A DNA stretch of 64,000 nucleotides from Dendrophyllia cribrosa (Eukaryota > Cnidaria > Anthozoa > Scleractinia > Dendrophylliidae): assembly GCA_024195265.1 (NCBI GenBank), contig JAJLRJ010000009.1:7230997-7294996 (forward strand). The letters run 5' to 3'. Shown piece by piece: positions 22,295-34,300 of the stretch; position 1 is the stretch's first letter, and the number at the start of each line of letters is the position of its first letter. A program made the position numbers and the translations under genes. The notes below the pieces were generated by a model that saw only the letters and a list, made by a program, of their open reading frames with translations, was not told the DNA's origin and did not search any database.

Positions 22295-25200
22295 GCTATG
22301 TACCCGTCTCAGACATCGCATACATATTCCATACCTTTTAACTGTCGACTTGACCAACAAGTTTGCCAGTTGAATCAAAACGTTTTGCCTCCTTTTAAAA
22401 AGACAGTTTTTCTAACTGTACTGCCGTAGTACGAACAAACTTCAGAACAGATTTCTTCCGTGCATTCAGTGTGTAGAGTTAACATGAAAGAGTCAATAGC
22501 AGACGTTATAGATGATATGAACGATAACTGAATGGGGTCACGAACATATTTCCTTTCTTATCATAACTGTCAATCTATAGAAAGAGACTTATAACTTCTC
22601 TCGTGTTCGGGATCGGTCTTGTTGAACGTGGCGTTTTGAGTATACATACATACAGTAGCTACAGTTTACCCTAAGCACTACACAAGTAGTGATGGAAAAC
22701 AAAAGGAATTGCTGATATCTGTCTCTTCAAAGTACCCGAACGAACAACACGACTTTGAACAGAAATGGAAAGCTTTTAAACTTGAGGTCATAAAAATGGC
22801 CTTATCGTCAAACAGTCGAGCACCAGTCATTTCCTTCTATTATCTGTTGATAATTAACTCCAAATTGTAGCTAGACCAAAAAAAGAACAGTTTGCAACAA
22901 GGCCACAACCATCTGACAGAAAACAACAATCAACGATGACAACGTCTAAGAAAACGTCACTTGAAAAAAGAATTCACGCGATTTTAAACCACTTTGCAGT
23001 TGTACGAATTTGTTTAGTTTATCTCTGATGTCGTTATATTGTCCAGGACCTGAATCTGTAGGCCAAATGGCTTTGAAGTTCAAATTAAGAAAGCAAATTC
23101 AACCGTCGTGTGTTCACGTTCTTCACAAACCTATAATTTAATCATTTGACGTTGTTGTTTTGCAGGGACGGCAAATAAATGAACCAAAATATAAAACGCA
23201 CAAAACAAGAGTCTCGAGTTTTTGCCGCAGAAAGTGCAATTAACTGTCGAAGCAATTAATATCAACCACCTTCTCTCAATCTTGAGAGAGAGGACGATTG
23301 TACACAGGATCAACGTAAATTTCTTCTTAAGGGGGTGAATAGATCTTCGGATCGGCGGATTTTGAAACTAATTTTGTCAATTGTCAGTTGTCAATTGTTG
23401 CATTTGTCAATTGGATCCTATCAATGCATCGGATTACGGATTCATCCCGTTTTGGGGCCCGGATTTGTGGTTATAACTGGCTAGAATCGAAAAAGGAGCT
23501 CGGTGACCCCCATTTCTTATTATCGAATTAGCATGTAAGATACAATGTTTTGCAAAGTTTAAAAAAATGCTTGAGAAGGGGTTCAGAGCCGAAAATTTAA
23601 GTTGGCTTTGATGATGATCTATGATGATCATCTAATCACTAACAAGCTGTTTCCATGAATGAAAGTTAAAACAATAAAACCACAACTGGAAACTACAGTC
23701 GCTTTGCAAGTCTGGAACACGATATGCGATAACTAGCTACGTGTGGCGATATGGCTTTAAAATCATATTCATTGTTATCATCATCGAACGGCTATGGTCA
23801 CAGCCAGTCGGTTTAAATGAAAATGCATGCATCGATCAAATATAGTGGATTTAATTTTGGCGCATTTTTGCCCTTGTCTTGCCTAAGACTTAAACATTTC
23901 ATACATACGAAAGGCATTTACCCTACGCATCACATACTCAGTATAACGTGCAAGCTCGAAGCAAAATATGGCACTGCAAGTGACACGTCAATGACAAATC
24001 CGGGCAAACCTGCGGGATGTGCGGTGTCCGCGGGATGTGCGGAATGTGCGGGATGTGTGGGATGTTTTTCAAATACTTCTCTTCTCAGTCATTGGCCCGA
24101 GGCACCTGCTCGTTTTCTTTTCACGTTCATGTTTGCATTCGAATTATTTTAAACTCGTCGATTCCCGCTATATGAGAGCCTGGTCATTAAGAAGTAAAGT
24201 CGCACCAGAGTCGCACACCAGCCACCAGGCCAGGAGTTAACCCACTTTTTTTTTGCTTGAAGCAACTAGAGGTATTGCTACCTCCCTGGATAGGATACAG
24301 TAAAAACCCGCAAGTAAGAACCTGCAGTCAGTCTGTTGAGCGGTCATCCTCGGGGAATAGCCATTCGGATTTCAGCATAGTTACATTTTCAGTTTTCGGA
24401 TCGACGGAGTCGGCCATCAAAATGTGAACGGATCGGCGGATTTTTTGCATACCTCTATTGACCACCCTCCTCAGTCTTGCAAGCCATCAAACTGAACTAA
24501 AAGCACCGCTGCGGGGAAATACTTACTCTGCTTATTAGCACAGAAAGCACTGAATTCACGCAAGCTTTTATCTGAATGGTCACACTCAATTATTTATATT
24601 TTTCGCAGACTTTTATGTAACCATACTGAAACTCGACTAAAAGTTGACTTTCCGAGGGAAGGGGAAGAAAGAAGGTAACTTCTGTGCCTTCGAAATTAAA
24701 AATAATGTGAAGTTGTCAAAAATTAGGGTCGCAAAATTTGATAGCTATAATCCGATGCAGTAATAGAGTAATTTGTGTCAATACTGCATCGAAATGCGTC
24801 ATAAAAAATAACAACTAAGCCTTTGATAAAGAAACAACATCTAAATGTCTGGCTGGTCCCGGGTCACTATTTTAGCGTTGTTTACTTCGGGCTAAACTCT
24901 CATAAAAGGCGGACAGCGGACACTTTTACCCATTAACCGGCCTATACCGCACAAAACCGCCCGTGACGGGCAACGATCGTTGTACCATTTGTGACGTCAT
25001 CACGCTTACGACGTCTTTGACAACCAATGCAGGATGAAGAAATCTTCCCAAGCGTGAAATACCATGTTCGAAAAAAGTTTGCTTTGTGCACATGCCCAAA
25101 AGAAAATGACTGAAATTTCGCATCACTTAAATTTCGTGATTTGGTAGAAAAGTCGCGTTTTAGCGCGTTTTAACGCGTTTAAAAAAACTGACATGTTGCG

Positions 25201-26015
25201 TAAATGTTCCAAATGCTGATCTGCATCTCAGAATCGGCGCTACAGATTTTAATTTTACGAAGCCATGTTTTACAAGGATGTTGAACAGAACCATGAAAAT
25301 ACAAAACTAAAAACAGGTTGAATTGTTCGTTTGCGACACAGGACAGCGTTATACTAAAATAAATACGACATGTCTTTTTCCGTTTTACTGCTAACCTCAA
25401 AAGATCGATCATAACTACTAACTGTTCCAACCCCAGGGAACACAATTTCTTTTTCTTAGGGTATTTAATTTCGCGTCGTTAGTTTTCGCGATAACCTTTT
25501 TTCTCCCCTTTTGTGATTTTTGTTTTGAGTCACGAATATTGCGAAAATTAACTAGCCGTTCAGTACGCAAAAAGGAAAGGAAGTTTAGTTTTCATGTCGC
25601 AAACAGCGTTTTGAACAGTTTGGCTGCAATTTGTCACGACTGAGTGGTCAAAAAAGACATAAGTGGCTTCAGTTTTAGAAACAGGCAATACTTTACGAAC
25701 AAAATACGGAATTACGTACGTGTGGTACAGGAAGTGACACAAATATCACCTGAAGATTGGCTCTTATTAAATTTGTTCAAGGCCGTCTTAGATAATGACA
25801 ACGATCTTGTTTCAGTTCTGACGTCACAGATAACCTGGTGGTGGAGTAGAAGGGGAGGGGCGAACATCTAAGGCTCATTCTTTGTATTTAACCCTCGGAC
25901 GTAAACGCAAACTTATACCCCAACCCGTGGTACGTGTAGGTCGTCTTCTTTGTAGTGTCTATCTTTATTTGGCTGTTTGCTTGACTTTACCGAATCACTC
26001 TAAGGAAACATTCGT
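22295..26015. other. Repeat-poor stretch without a recognised gene
   Basis: A short GC-richer tract at 24000-24065 repeats GCGGGATGTGCGG-like units (Cys/Gly/Ala low-complexity frame). At 23340-23365 and 24397-24440 a GGATCGGCGGATTTT motif recurs. A plus-strand open frame near 25644-25870 lacks an ATG at its start and any known domain. No gene is called. Confidence 0.35.
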
Positions 26016-26870
26016 TGACTGATTCGGATCGGAAATTGAAAAAGAATTGTGACAACTTTTAGGTGTCTGACCTCAAGTCCTAGAGAAATATATTCAGACG
26101 ATGTCCGCAAGCATATTGGATTTTACGTTTTCCTTGCCGGTACCACCCATATTCATTTCTCCATATCTCGTCTTGAAAATTTTGTGGAACTTCTCTCCAT
26201 ACTTTTCTAAATACCTTGTAAAAGCAAAAAACGGAAAACCGATACACATTCAAATCTTTAGAGATTTGGTTGCTATGTAAACCTAAATAAGGTAGCAGGA
26301 TAATAATATCCTTCTTAGGAACAGTGGAGACATGGTTGTTTGACTTGTTGAGAACCTCGTTCTCAACAGTCTAAAGTTATTTACAAAGCAAGTTGTTGGG
26401 ATTGTGAAGAATTTTACATTGGTAAAACTAAACGACGGCTTCATGATAGAAAAACTGAACCGGCATTCAAATCTTTTCAAGTGACCAATCTCGCCATTTT
26501 AATTGACAGTTTGCTTGACTGTACCGAATTGTTCTAACGAAACATCCATTGACTGCTTCGAAATCGGAAATTGAAAAAGAACTGTGACAACTTTTACATG
26601 GGGTACTTAAGGACGGACCATTATTTTTTTAACGGGGCGGGGGAGGTTGGAAATTTTCACATGCAAACGTTTTTTTCATATGCGGCACCTGCTGCAAACA
26701 ATTTTTTTTGTGTCTCCGTCCAACTGCCATACTTTAAGCAAACATTTTTTTCTTTATTTTTTGCTTGCATACAATTTAAACTGTGTCCGCTAGCATATTG
26801 GATTTTACGTTTTCCTTTGTGGTACAACCCATATTCATTTCTCCGTAACTATTCGTCTTAAAAATGATCT
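26015..26870 (+). repeat. Decayed Penelope-like retroelement piece with duplicated flanks
   Basis: The frame from 26376 reads a GIY-YIG endonuclease core, YKASCWDCEEFYIGKTKRRL, the form usual in Penelope-like elements and related retroelement tails. Stops interrupt it on both sides. The flank around 26018-26195 is repeated in diverged form at 26550-26870 (ATTGAAAAAGAA(T/C)TGTGACA; GCATATTGGATTTTACGTTT; CATATTCATTTCTCC). Fragment only, not functional. Confidence 0.55.
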
Positions 26871-26884
26871 GGAAACTCACTTCA

Positions 26885-27320
26885 TCTTTTTCCTGTTCCA
26901 GGCGTTAAGATAATGGGGAGCGAAGGAGGAAAAATAATTTGGGTACTAAAAAGAATTAGCCCCCAAAGACGTTTTGTCTTGCAACTGCGGGAAAACGCGT
27001 GCAGGCAAGTCACGATTGGTTTTGGTTTTACATGTACTTCTGATTGGTAGATAGAGCGCTTTTCAATTGAGTATCGAAAGTAATTTCGCAATTGCTTTGG
27101 TTTTGCATTGCTACGCTTTGTGATACATGTATTTGCTTCGAGCTCTGATTGGTTCATTGGACGGTCTGCGTCTGTTGTGATTGGTCAGAGTAATTACTTT
27201 GGTTTTGGTTTTACGACACTCAATAGAAAACCGCTCTAAAGTATCGCGACATGTTTTAGCCAATCACAAAGCGTGCAATGAAAAACCAAAGCAATTGCAA
27301 GTTAATTTCGATTCTCAATC
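26885..27320. repeat. Composite of MITE copies (GAGCAGTTTTCA family)
   Basis: Opens with CCTGTTCCAGGCGTTAAG, then parts of the family complete at 39674-39932: CACGATTGGTTTTGGTTTTA at 27012, AGAGCGCTTTTCAATTGAG at 27053, and ACTCAATAGAAAACCGCTCT ending at 27238. The part after 27240 repeats TTTTAGCCAATCACAAAGCG. At least two copies appear joined. Confidence 0.55.
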
Positions 27321-27549
27321 CTCGGTAGGAAAAAAGATGGAGACTGGTACATTTACCCATAATTCTTAGCGCACAAAAACCTTAACAACGTTCATAAAAA
27401 TGTAAAGAAAAGTTATAAAATCTTCAAACCTAGTCTACACATTGTCCTTAGTACTGGAACAAATATTGTAAAAATTTGGCTTTCTATGTGCCTTTATATG
27501 TGCTGTGTTAGGTCCGCAAGGTATTGTGGTAAAATGAACAGCCGCCATC

Positions 27550-28045
27550 TTTTTTCCTACGGTGGATTGACAACCGGCCTAAAAGATAGTAGATCATGAT
27601 GAGAATTACAAATGACAGTAAGAAAAGATGAGAATAACACTGACAACTGAGCTGCTAAGAAGCGAAACTTTTGTTTAATATTATTTCTGCTTCAAATTAA
27701 TGGCAAGGTACAGAAATATACCTATATCAAAATAAATATACGTTTACATTAAGTATATTCTTTAGAAATGATGACAAAGCTGCCAGGAAGTGAAACTTTT
27801 GTTAAATATGATTACTTCAAATAAATATCGAGATGCACAAATTTACCTATATAAAAATAAATATATGTTTACAGATATTCAGTTGTTTTATAAAGATAAC
27901 ATACTGTAACAAATATAAAGTGTTTTTAATAATTCATTACAATGGAATAATTCATTCATTCATTCATTCAGCCGATCAGCTGTTTCTCGTCGTGTGTTCC
28001 ATAGCCTGGCGTGCAGGATTCCTCTGCTATTCGTGCTGTTCGCTT
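27550..28045 (-). other. Possible 3' untranslated region and downstream of the peptide gene
   Basis: A strong acceptor (T10 then ACAG at 28050-28047) opens a candidate last exon at 28046 on the minus strand. The region holds an (ATTC)n run near 27950-27970 and two diverged ATAAATATA-type segments. I could not fix a poly(A) site. Confidence 0.35.
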
Positions 28046-28654
28046 CCTGTAAAAAAAAAATGTTCAAGTCGTTAATTGGATATCAATAAATTTCCATTTT
28101 CATGATTTCCTCTCAAAGGGTCTTTTTGCGCTTCCTAAACAAACAACCTAACACATGGTTTTCATACGCCACCGAGATTCTCGCTTTGCTCGCGACATAG
28201 CCCCCGGCAATATCCTGCCGGCATTACCGACTATACCCCACACACTTAACCGCCGGAACACCTGCGAATTGAGTTGACTTTCAACATCACAGCAAGCACT
28301 CATCCCGACGTTTTATCTGGCGATATGTTTACGATAACTGAAATCTTTGTGGGCGGTGACGGCATCTGCGCACGACAAAGGTATCTGATCGATGTGTTGT
28401 CGTTGCTCGATCTCTCCAGAATTTTGTTACCATTAAAAGTGTTCTTTATTCTTCTTCATGGCTCCTTTATTGTTCAGATTTATTGTCGTATAGATCTAGA
28501 GCAGTTTTCTTTATGATCGTGGCCTTTCAAACATTAAATCTTTTGAGAACTTTGATCACATTCTTTGCATAATATATACATTAAGTTTTCGTTTCAAACG
28601 GACCAGTACCTTAACATTTAAAAAAAATTAGGACAAAAAGACATTCGGTCAAAG

Positions 28655-28655
<1 letters not shown>

Positions 28656-28711
<56 letters not shown>
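28656..28711. repeat. (ATA)n microsatellite
   Basis: About 18 perfect copies of the AAT/ATA triplet. Lies downstream of peptide gene exon 2, in the candidate intron. Confidence 0.9.
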
Positions 28712-28959
28712 TAAACAACAGTGTAAATAAAAGCTCGCATCACCGCGAAATGTTATTCAGTGAGGCCCTGTATTTTACGATGTTTTTGCATGTACCAATA
28801 CGAAACCCAAAGTGTAGAGTTTCTTTAATCGATGTCTCGATATCTAACCATGCATGCACTGAAAAAAGTCAGTTAAAACTACAAATTAAAATTACTCATG
28901 AGTTTACGCTGTATTTTTAAAAACTGATATGCATGGCGCAATATAAATCTGATGACTTA

Positions 28960-30138
28960 CTAGTTCCCGGGTGCTTCGGTAGGACAGCCAGGCAGTGCTG
29001 GGTCCTCTTGTCCACACCACCACCATCGCTTAAATCGTCCAGAACGTTTTATAGCTCGTTCATGACGTCGCTTTAAAATCACATCTGATAAACTGCAAAA
29101 AAGAAAAATAATGCATTCCAAGCTTTTTAAAAAACTGTATGTCTCTATTCTTGTTCGTTTTACGTTTCCGACGACCTTTTAGGATTTTATAGTGACAAGC
29201 TGATCTTTCACTGCTCTTGCCATAAGATGCCTTATCTTATGGTGGAAATTGGACGAACTTCAAATAATTGCGCACAGGGAAATACGGCGGTTTGGATGGA
29301 GCTGAAATCAATTCAGCAGTATAATTAAAAAAAAGATATTTTTTGACTGCAAATTTGGTACATACGTATTTGTAAGAAAGCTAAGGTAGGAATTCGAATA
29401 GCCTCGGTGCTTTTTCAACTGAAGGGCATTAAAGTTAATTTTACATGGGGCACGCAACGAATTATTTCGCCAAATAGCTGCTGATCGGCGTCCGCTCTCA
29501 GAATTTGGATTACAACTCGGATGAAAAGTTAAGGTTCTCGAACCGAAAATGTAAACTGTCGTTTTCGGACCCAATACTGAAACTACGCCTGACGTTCTGA
29601 AGGGGATGAAGATGTTGTTTTTGGTTCTAAGAAAGTCCGAGCTAAAGATTTCGCCGGGGAGGCAAACAGTTTCCTTAAAATTCTTGAAAATCCGGCATAC
29701 TTGAGCTAACTTTTACGGAGAAAAGGATTTTGTTCAGTTCGGCCGGTTCAATTTCCAGCTAAGGCTTCTGAACATATCGAAATTCAAATATCCCATAAAC
29801 GGCATTAAATTAACAAAAGAAACATAAGCATGACTTTCTAAAGCCTTTGGTGAGTGCCCCTAGACCCTGATTTTAACGTGCAAACTTTAAGCTAGTGAAA
29901 AGGTAGACCTCCGACCTTCCTGTAATCTCATTGACGGCAGTATTTTGTGCGATCAAAACTTTCAAATAGTTGTAAAAGGAATTTACAGTGTAAAATTTTC
30001 TCTCTACCTCAGTTTACTTTTAGCAATCTCATCTTTGATCTCAGCCAGCCACGCTTCTTCCAGTGGTTTTCCATCCGTCGTTCTCCACAGCACAGCTAAC
30101 ACGGCAACGAATGTAACAAATATTACAACTCCTTTCAT
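28960..30138 (-). CDS. Small secreted peptide precursor with dibasic sites and a Trp-rich two-Cys peptide
   Basis: Two coding exons, minus strand: 30138-30008 (ATG in an AAG-ATG-A context) and 29092-28960. The intron is GT-AG with phase 2 on both sides. The product is 87 aa: a signal peptide at residues 1 to about 22 (hydrophobic VVIFVTFVAVLAVLW), an acidic/amphipathic spacer to residue 50, then basic sites at 51-53 (KRR), 59-60 and 65-66 (KR). After the last site come WWWCGQEDPALPGC (67-80) and a short PTEAPGN tail. Cys70 and Cys80 could form one disulfide ring. The layout is that of a neuropeptide or secreted peptide prohormone cleaved by furin/PC-type enzymes. I recognise no family. The TAG stop lies on a GTAAGT donor: the splice TA|G to 28046 again makes TAG. 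A non-peptide role is possible. Confidence 0.65.
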
Positions 30139-30199
30139 CTTGGTCGGGCTTAGCTCCTTATGACTTAGCTCGAGACTGTTTTCCAGTTGAGGCGATTAT

Positions 30200-31085
30200 G
30201 AAAATACAAGGTGTACTTCGCCTCTTTTATAATTGCAGCTAACGCATTTTTTAAATTTATTCTTTTGGAAGTGATGACGTTTTAGCGGCAATTAGAAACC
30301 TCAACAGGAATTATGCTGGGATGACACGACAAATCTATATTAGTCACACAATTCACTTGATCAACCAATATTTACTTCGATGTAGTTGTTGAAAAAGGGC
30401 AAGGTACAATAAAAAACCAAAATATATATACATTTGTTGACAAGGAATAAGTGTTGCAGCGTTGAGGCGTTGCTCAATAACTAAAAGCAATTTTTTTTTT
30501 GTGAAAAAATGAATCCAGCGAAGAAGGCGAAAATTTAGTTTTTAAAAAATTCAAGGGACCACACCGGCAACCGGATATACGTCGGGAGGAAAACAACATT
30601 CTGAAATCATGTCTGTATTTAATTTCGTAAAAGGAAGACTCTTGTAAGCTTTGTTGTGTCGCGATTTAACCTGACAAAAATCCTGTGTTGCAAAGTAAAG
30701 GAACATACTTCATTTTTAGGTTTTGATAAATGTCTAAGATCGCTAAATATCGATAAATAATACACAGGTGCACTAATACATTTTAAAATTAGTTGATGTT
30801 GTCGAAACAGGTGTTCGTTAACTTGTTTAATTTGTGTTCCTGAAATTTCTTCAGTCTCAAGCTGCACGTATGAAATTTTTAGCTAAACGCTTCGATTGTC
30901 AATCCTTAATTCTACCCAGCATGAAATGTGTTTTTTCCCTCCGTTAACTCTTGTTCTTTCAATCAGTCACGCGATTGATCGAAGGACTACCCTTTTGGTC
31001 CGAAAAAGCCTTCTGACTCTGTAATAAATCTTCCCGCAAAATGCAAGCTGTATATTATTTTTAAGACATTTGTATGACTAAGTAA
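30200..31085. other. Upstream of the peptide gene; no gene seen
   Basis: AT-rich with no coding pattern. It would contain the peptide gene promoter; a TTTATAAT tract at about 30224-30231 (read ATTATAAA on the minus strand) could be a TATA-like site some 90 bp before the ATG. Confidence 0.3.
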
Positions 31086-31099
31086 GTGTAATGGGAATT

Positions 31100-31320
31100 T
31101 TATCCCTTTCACTCCCAGAGTCAATTATGGAGACATGTAGTGTAGTTCTAACTTTTGATTCTGTGGATGAAAACCTATGGTGTGACCATTCAAATGAAAC
31201 CTCTTCAGCAGTACTTTTGCATGGTACCATTTGTTTTGTAATATTTTACAAAATTAAATTTGGGATTTTTCTTGAATTTTGATGTTTGGCACTCTTGGGA
31301 ATTAAAGGGTTAATTATGAT
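31100..31320 (+). repeat. Interspersed repeat, three copies in the window
   Basis: Shares TTTCACTCCCAGAGTCAATTA, TATGGTGTGACCATTCAAAT, GAAACCTCTTC and TTGAATTTTGATGTTTGGCA with 43021-43190 (plus) and 61543-61770 (minus). The ends CCCTTT.../...AAAGGGTTAA suggest short terminal inverted repeats. Non-coding. Confidence 0.65.
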
Positions 31321-34300
31321 CTCGCACAAAAGTGCATTGTAAGCCGAGAGACGTCAGTAACAGTTCTTAAAACTTCTACAGCTATCTCGTCAATTAGAAA
31401 GTTATAATTAGCCACCGTTGCCGACATTCAATATTTTTTTATCGTTGGGTCCCTATTATTTGGCGTCCCGCAAAGAATAACATTATCTTGTCAGCTAAAT
31501 CGAGAGTATCCCATAAATTGGAATAACTTGCCTTAGGCTGATATTTATTCTCTTCTCTTTTGCGTTTAACCACAGGTCGCAACAAGTCAATGAGGCGATA
31601 GCCGTCCGATATCGCGGTCCGATACGTTTTATATCGTCAGGTTTTAAAATAAAGATGTGACGTGCAAACCCTTAAAGACCTCTTTGCACTTTTTGGTTTT
31701 TATACAAGGAAAACAAAGCGAAATATCGAAAAGTGAACAATACAAATCTTTGTAGTGACTTTATTGGTATTAAATGTCAATCTCGTTTTGATCCCCCCCC
31801 CCCAACCCGGGTTTTGATCATGGCCCCGGGTCACCACAGATCAAAATCAAAATATCCATGGTGGTCCGTCACGTTGGAGCACATAATTAGGTTAATGAAA
31901 ACCGCAAGATTACAGTAGGCGGTGATGTTATCTGCTGATACCCTGGCGTTCTTTTCAACAATATTCCCAAAACGTACATTTAATTCAAGACAAAATTCTC
32001 GAAAGGTAGGTAAGAATTTAATGCCGTTCCTATAATTTGGTTATAAAATTCGTAAGTGTTTTATAATTGTCTCTGGTCTTATTGTCAATTCTTTCAGCCG
32101 AAGTATATTTTTATTTAGCAAGCTATCATTTTGAGATATGTTTTCAGATTTGAACACATTTATTTCTTCATTAAAAATTCAAAAAATTGCACGAGAAGCT
32201 ATCACGGTTATTTCAAAGTCGTGTCCAGAGGCATGTCTTGACAAACTGACATGGACGCGTGTAGTAATTTTACGTGATTTTGGTCAAATGCAGTGAACAT
32301 GTTTGCTTTTGGTGTCTCATTAAATTTACTGACAAAAGAAAAATAGATAATAGGGCTTCCTTTACGTAAAATGTCTTGCTTCTCTTCAAGCCAGATTCTC
32401 GCATGTTGTTTGTTTGTTCATTGTTTACTTTTTTCGGAAATGGAGCCATAGTAACTGATAACTTCTTTACGGCATCCGCTTCCTCAGTAATATTTTTACC
32501 GTTTCAGTATTGTCGCATCAGTAAATTGCATTATTATACTTTTGCATAACTCTAACTTCCGATTCCGAAATGTGACATCTAGACCAAGAACATTTTTAGT
32601 CAAGGTTCTAAACATGCGTTTGAAACTCCTAGCTAAAACGGAAGATAGAAAGTAAAAAATATATAACATTTAGATGAAAAATCCTTTAGTGTATTTGTCA
32701 CTCGATGATGCTGTTTGTATCTGATTCTCCGAAGTGGGATTCACACAGGATTTGTCATAGCTGAACTCTAATTCTTTCAGCAGGAATCAATGTCTATAAG
32801 CTCAAGAATGCTAATGACAGTGATCTCCTAACCAAACTTGAAATAAATGCGAATTTCGCACTTTTTAATTTTTAAAAGTTACTCTATTTAAAATTCGCGA
32901 AAAAGAGCTTGAAAACGTGCTCGCGCCGAGCCAAAAGATGATCTGTGTTGGAGTCTACGGAGACATTCGACATGAAAGCGTATTATGTACAGCTATACCC
33001 TATTTTTGACAGAATTACGTCTCTAATTAATTCTGTTCCCATCATATTAGGCGTTTACTGACTACCATGGCGCGTCACTTGGTATGACGCATGGACCCAC
33101 CCCATCATCCATTCAATAAGTGCTTTATTTCCTTTATGCCCTTTATTCCTAAAAATTATGCCTTAAAATACAAAACACTACGTCAATTACAGACCTGCGG
33201 CTAATCATGAGTTGGCGTTTGCAGGTCTAGAATGCAAACATCGCTGCTTGTTAATGTGCTCACTGAGTCGTATAAAAATTTGAAAGGTCAGTCACGAGGG
33301 TGACTAGGTGCCGATTGCGCGACCCACTCTCACGCCGGCTTAAGTGATGTTTTGTGTCTGATTCGCGCGTTTCCTCGCTAGATTTTATTTCTACACAAAC
33401 AGCCCCCATCGGACGGCTTTTTCCTGGAAATATCCTGTCTCTGTAGCCACCAACGCCGACATCACCTAATGGATTGCGTGGGGAAGTTACCCTGGGTGCC
33501 AGAGGCTTTTCCCGCGCTCTCATCTCTCTCATATTACACGCCTCTGGTGTCTTATATTTTCGCCGCCCCAACTTCCGGCATCAAAGCGCGCCGCAGCTCA
33601 GCTGATTTCCCTTAAAGGACCCTAGTCGGCCACACCTTTGTGTTTGTTTACATACGGGAGTCTCGGTATTATATTACACGTGGCGCGTGACCAAAAGTAA
33701 GGAAATCGTCGCGAAAGGTCAGAGGCGAGATATTTGCGTCGACGAAGGAGACGCTTCCTAATCTTGTCGGCTAGGCGGAACGAATCGAGAAGAGTGTCGG
33801 TACCAAATCTGCGCCATCTTGAAACGTCACAATAGCATTCCCAGCGCGTGGAAATCAGGCATCATCCTGGGGAGCTGGGGTTCCGAAATGTCACATGTGA
33901 ATAATCTATTTGTCTTGATTTAGTTTAGGATATTTTCCCGATTTTGGAATAGTACGGCTCAATATTTCAATGCCTACTAAAAGTACGTAGTGGAAAAATT
34001 GGACGAAGGTTCTTCTCCGGACCAAGTAAGTTGTTAGGTCTCTTTGGAATCAAGCAAGAAGTTATCGGATTTTCCTCGCTACCGTTCTGGTATGTTTTGA
34101 ATGTTCTATCTTGATTTTGCTGTGGTTCTCTGCCTGATTTGGGAAGCTTTCAACTAAATACCGACGTCGTTCTTCGCGATGATCTACGGTACGGTTCAAT
34201 TCGCTGTATGTCTTGTAGCTAAATTCACTGACCGGCCGTGCCAGGCGAACGCAGATTAACTTTACAGTGCTCAAAATTACGCCTGTATCGGGCGCATTTG

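Noticed and set aside
25644..25871. 75-codon plus-strand frame with an amphipathic segment
   Set aside because: Begins with GTG rather than ATG, has no splice partner and no recognisable domain.
33260..33571. 103-codon minus-strand open frame in a GC-richer stretch
   Set aside because: Basic low-information sequence that looks repeat-derived; no domain and no exon partner.
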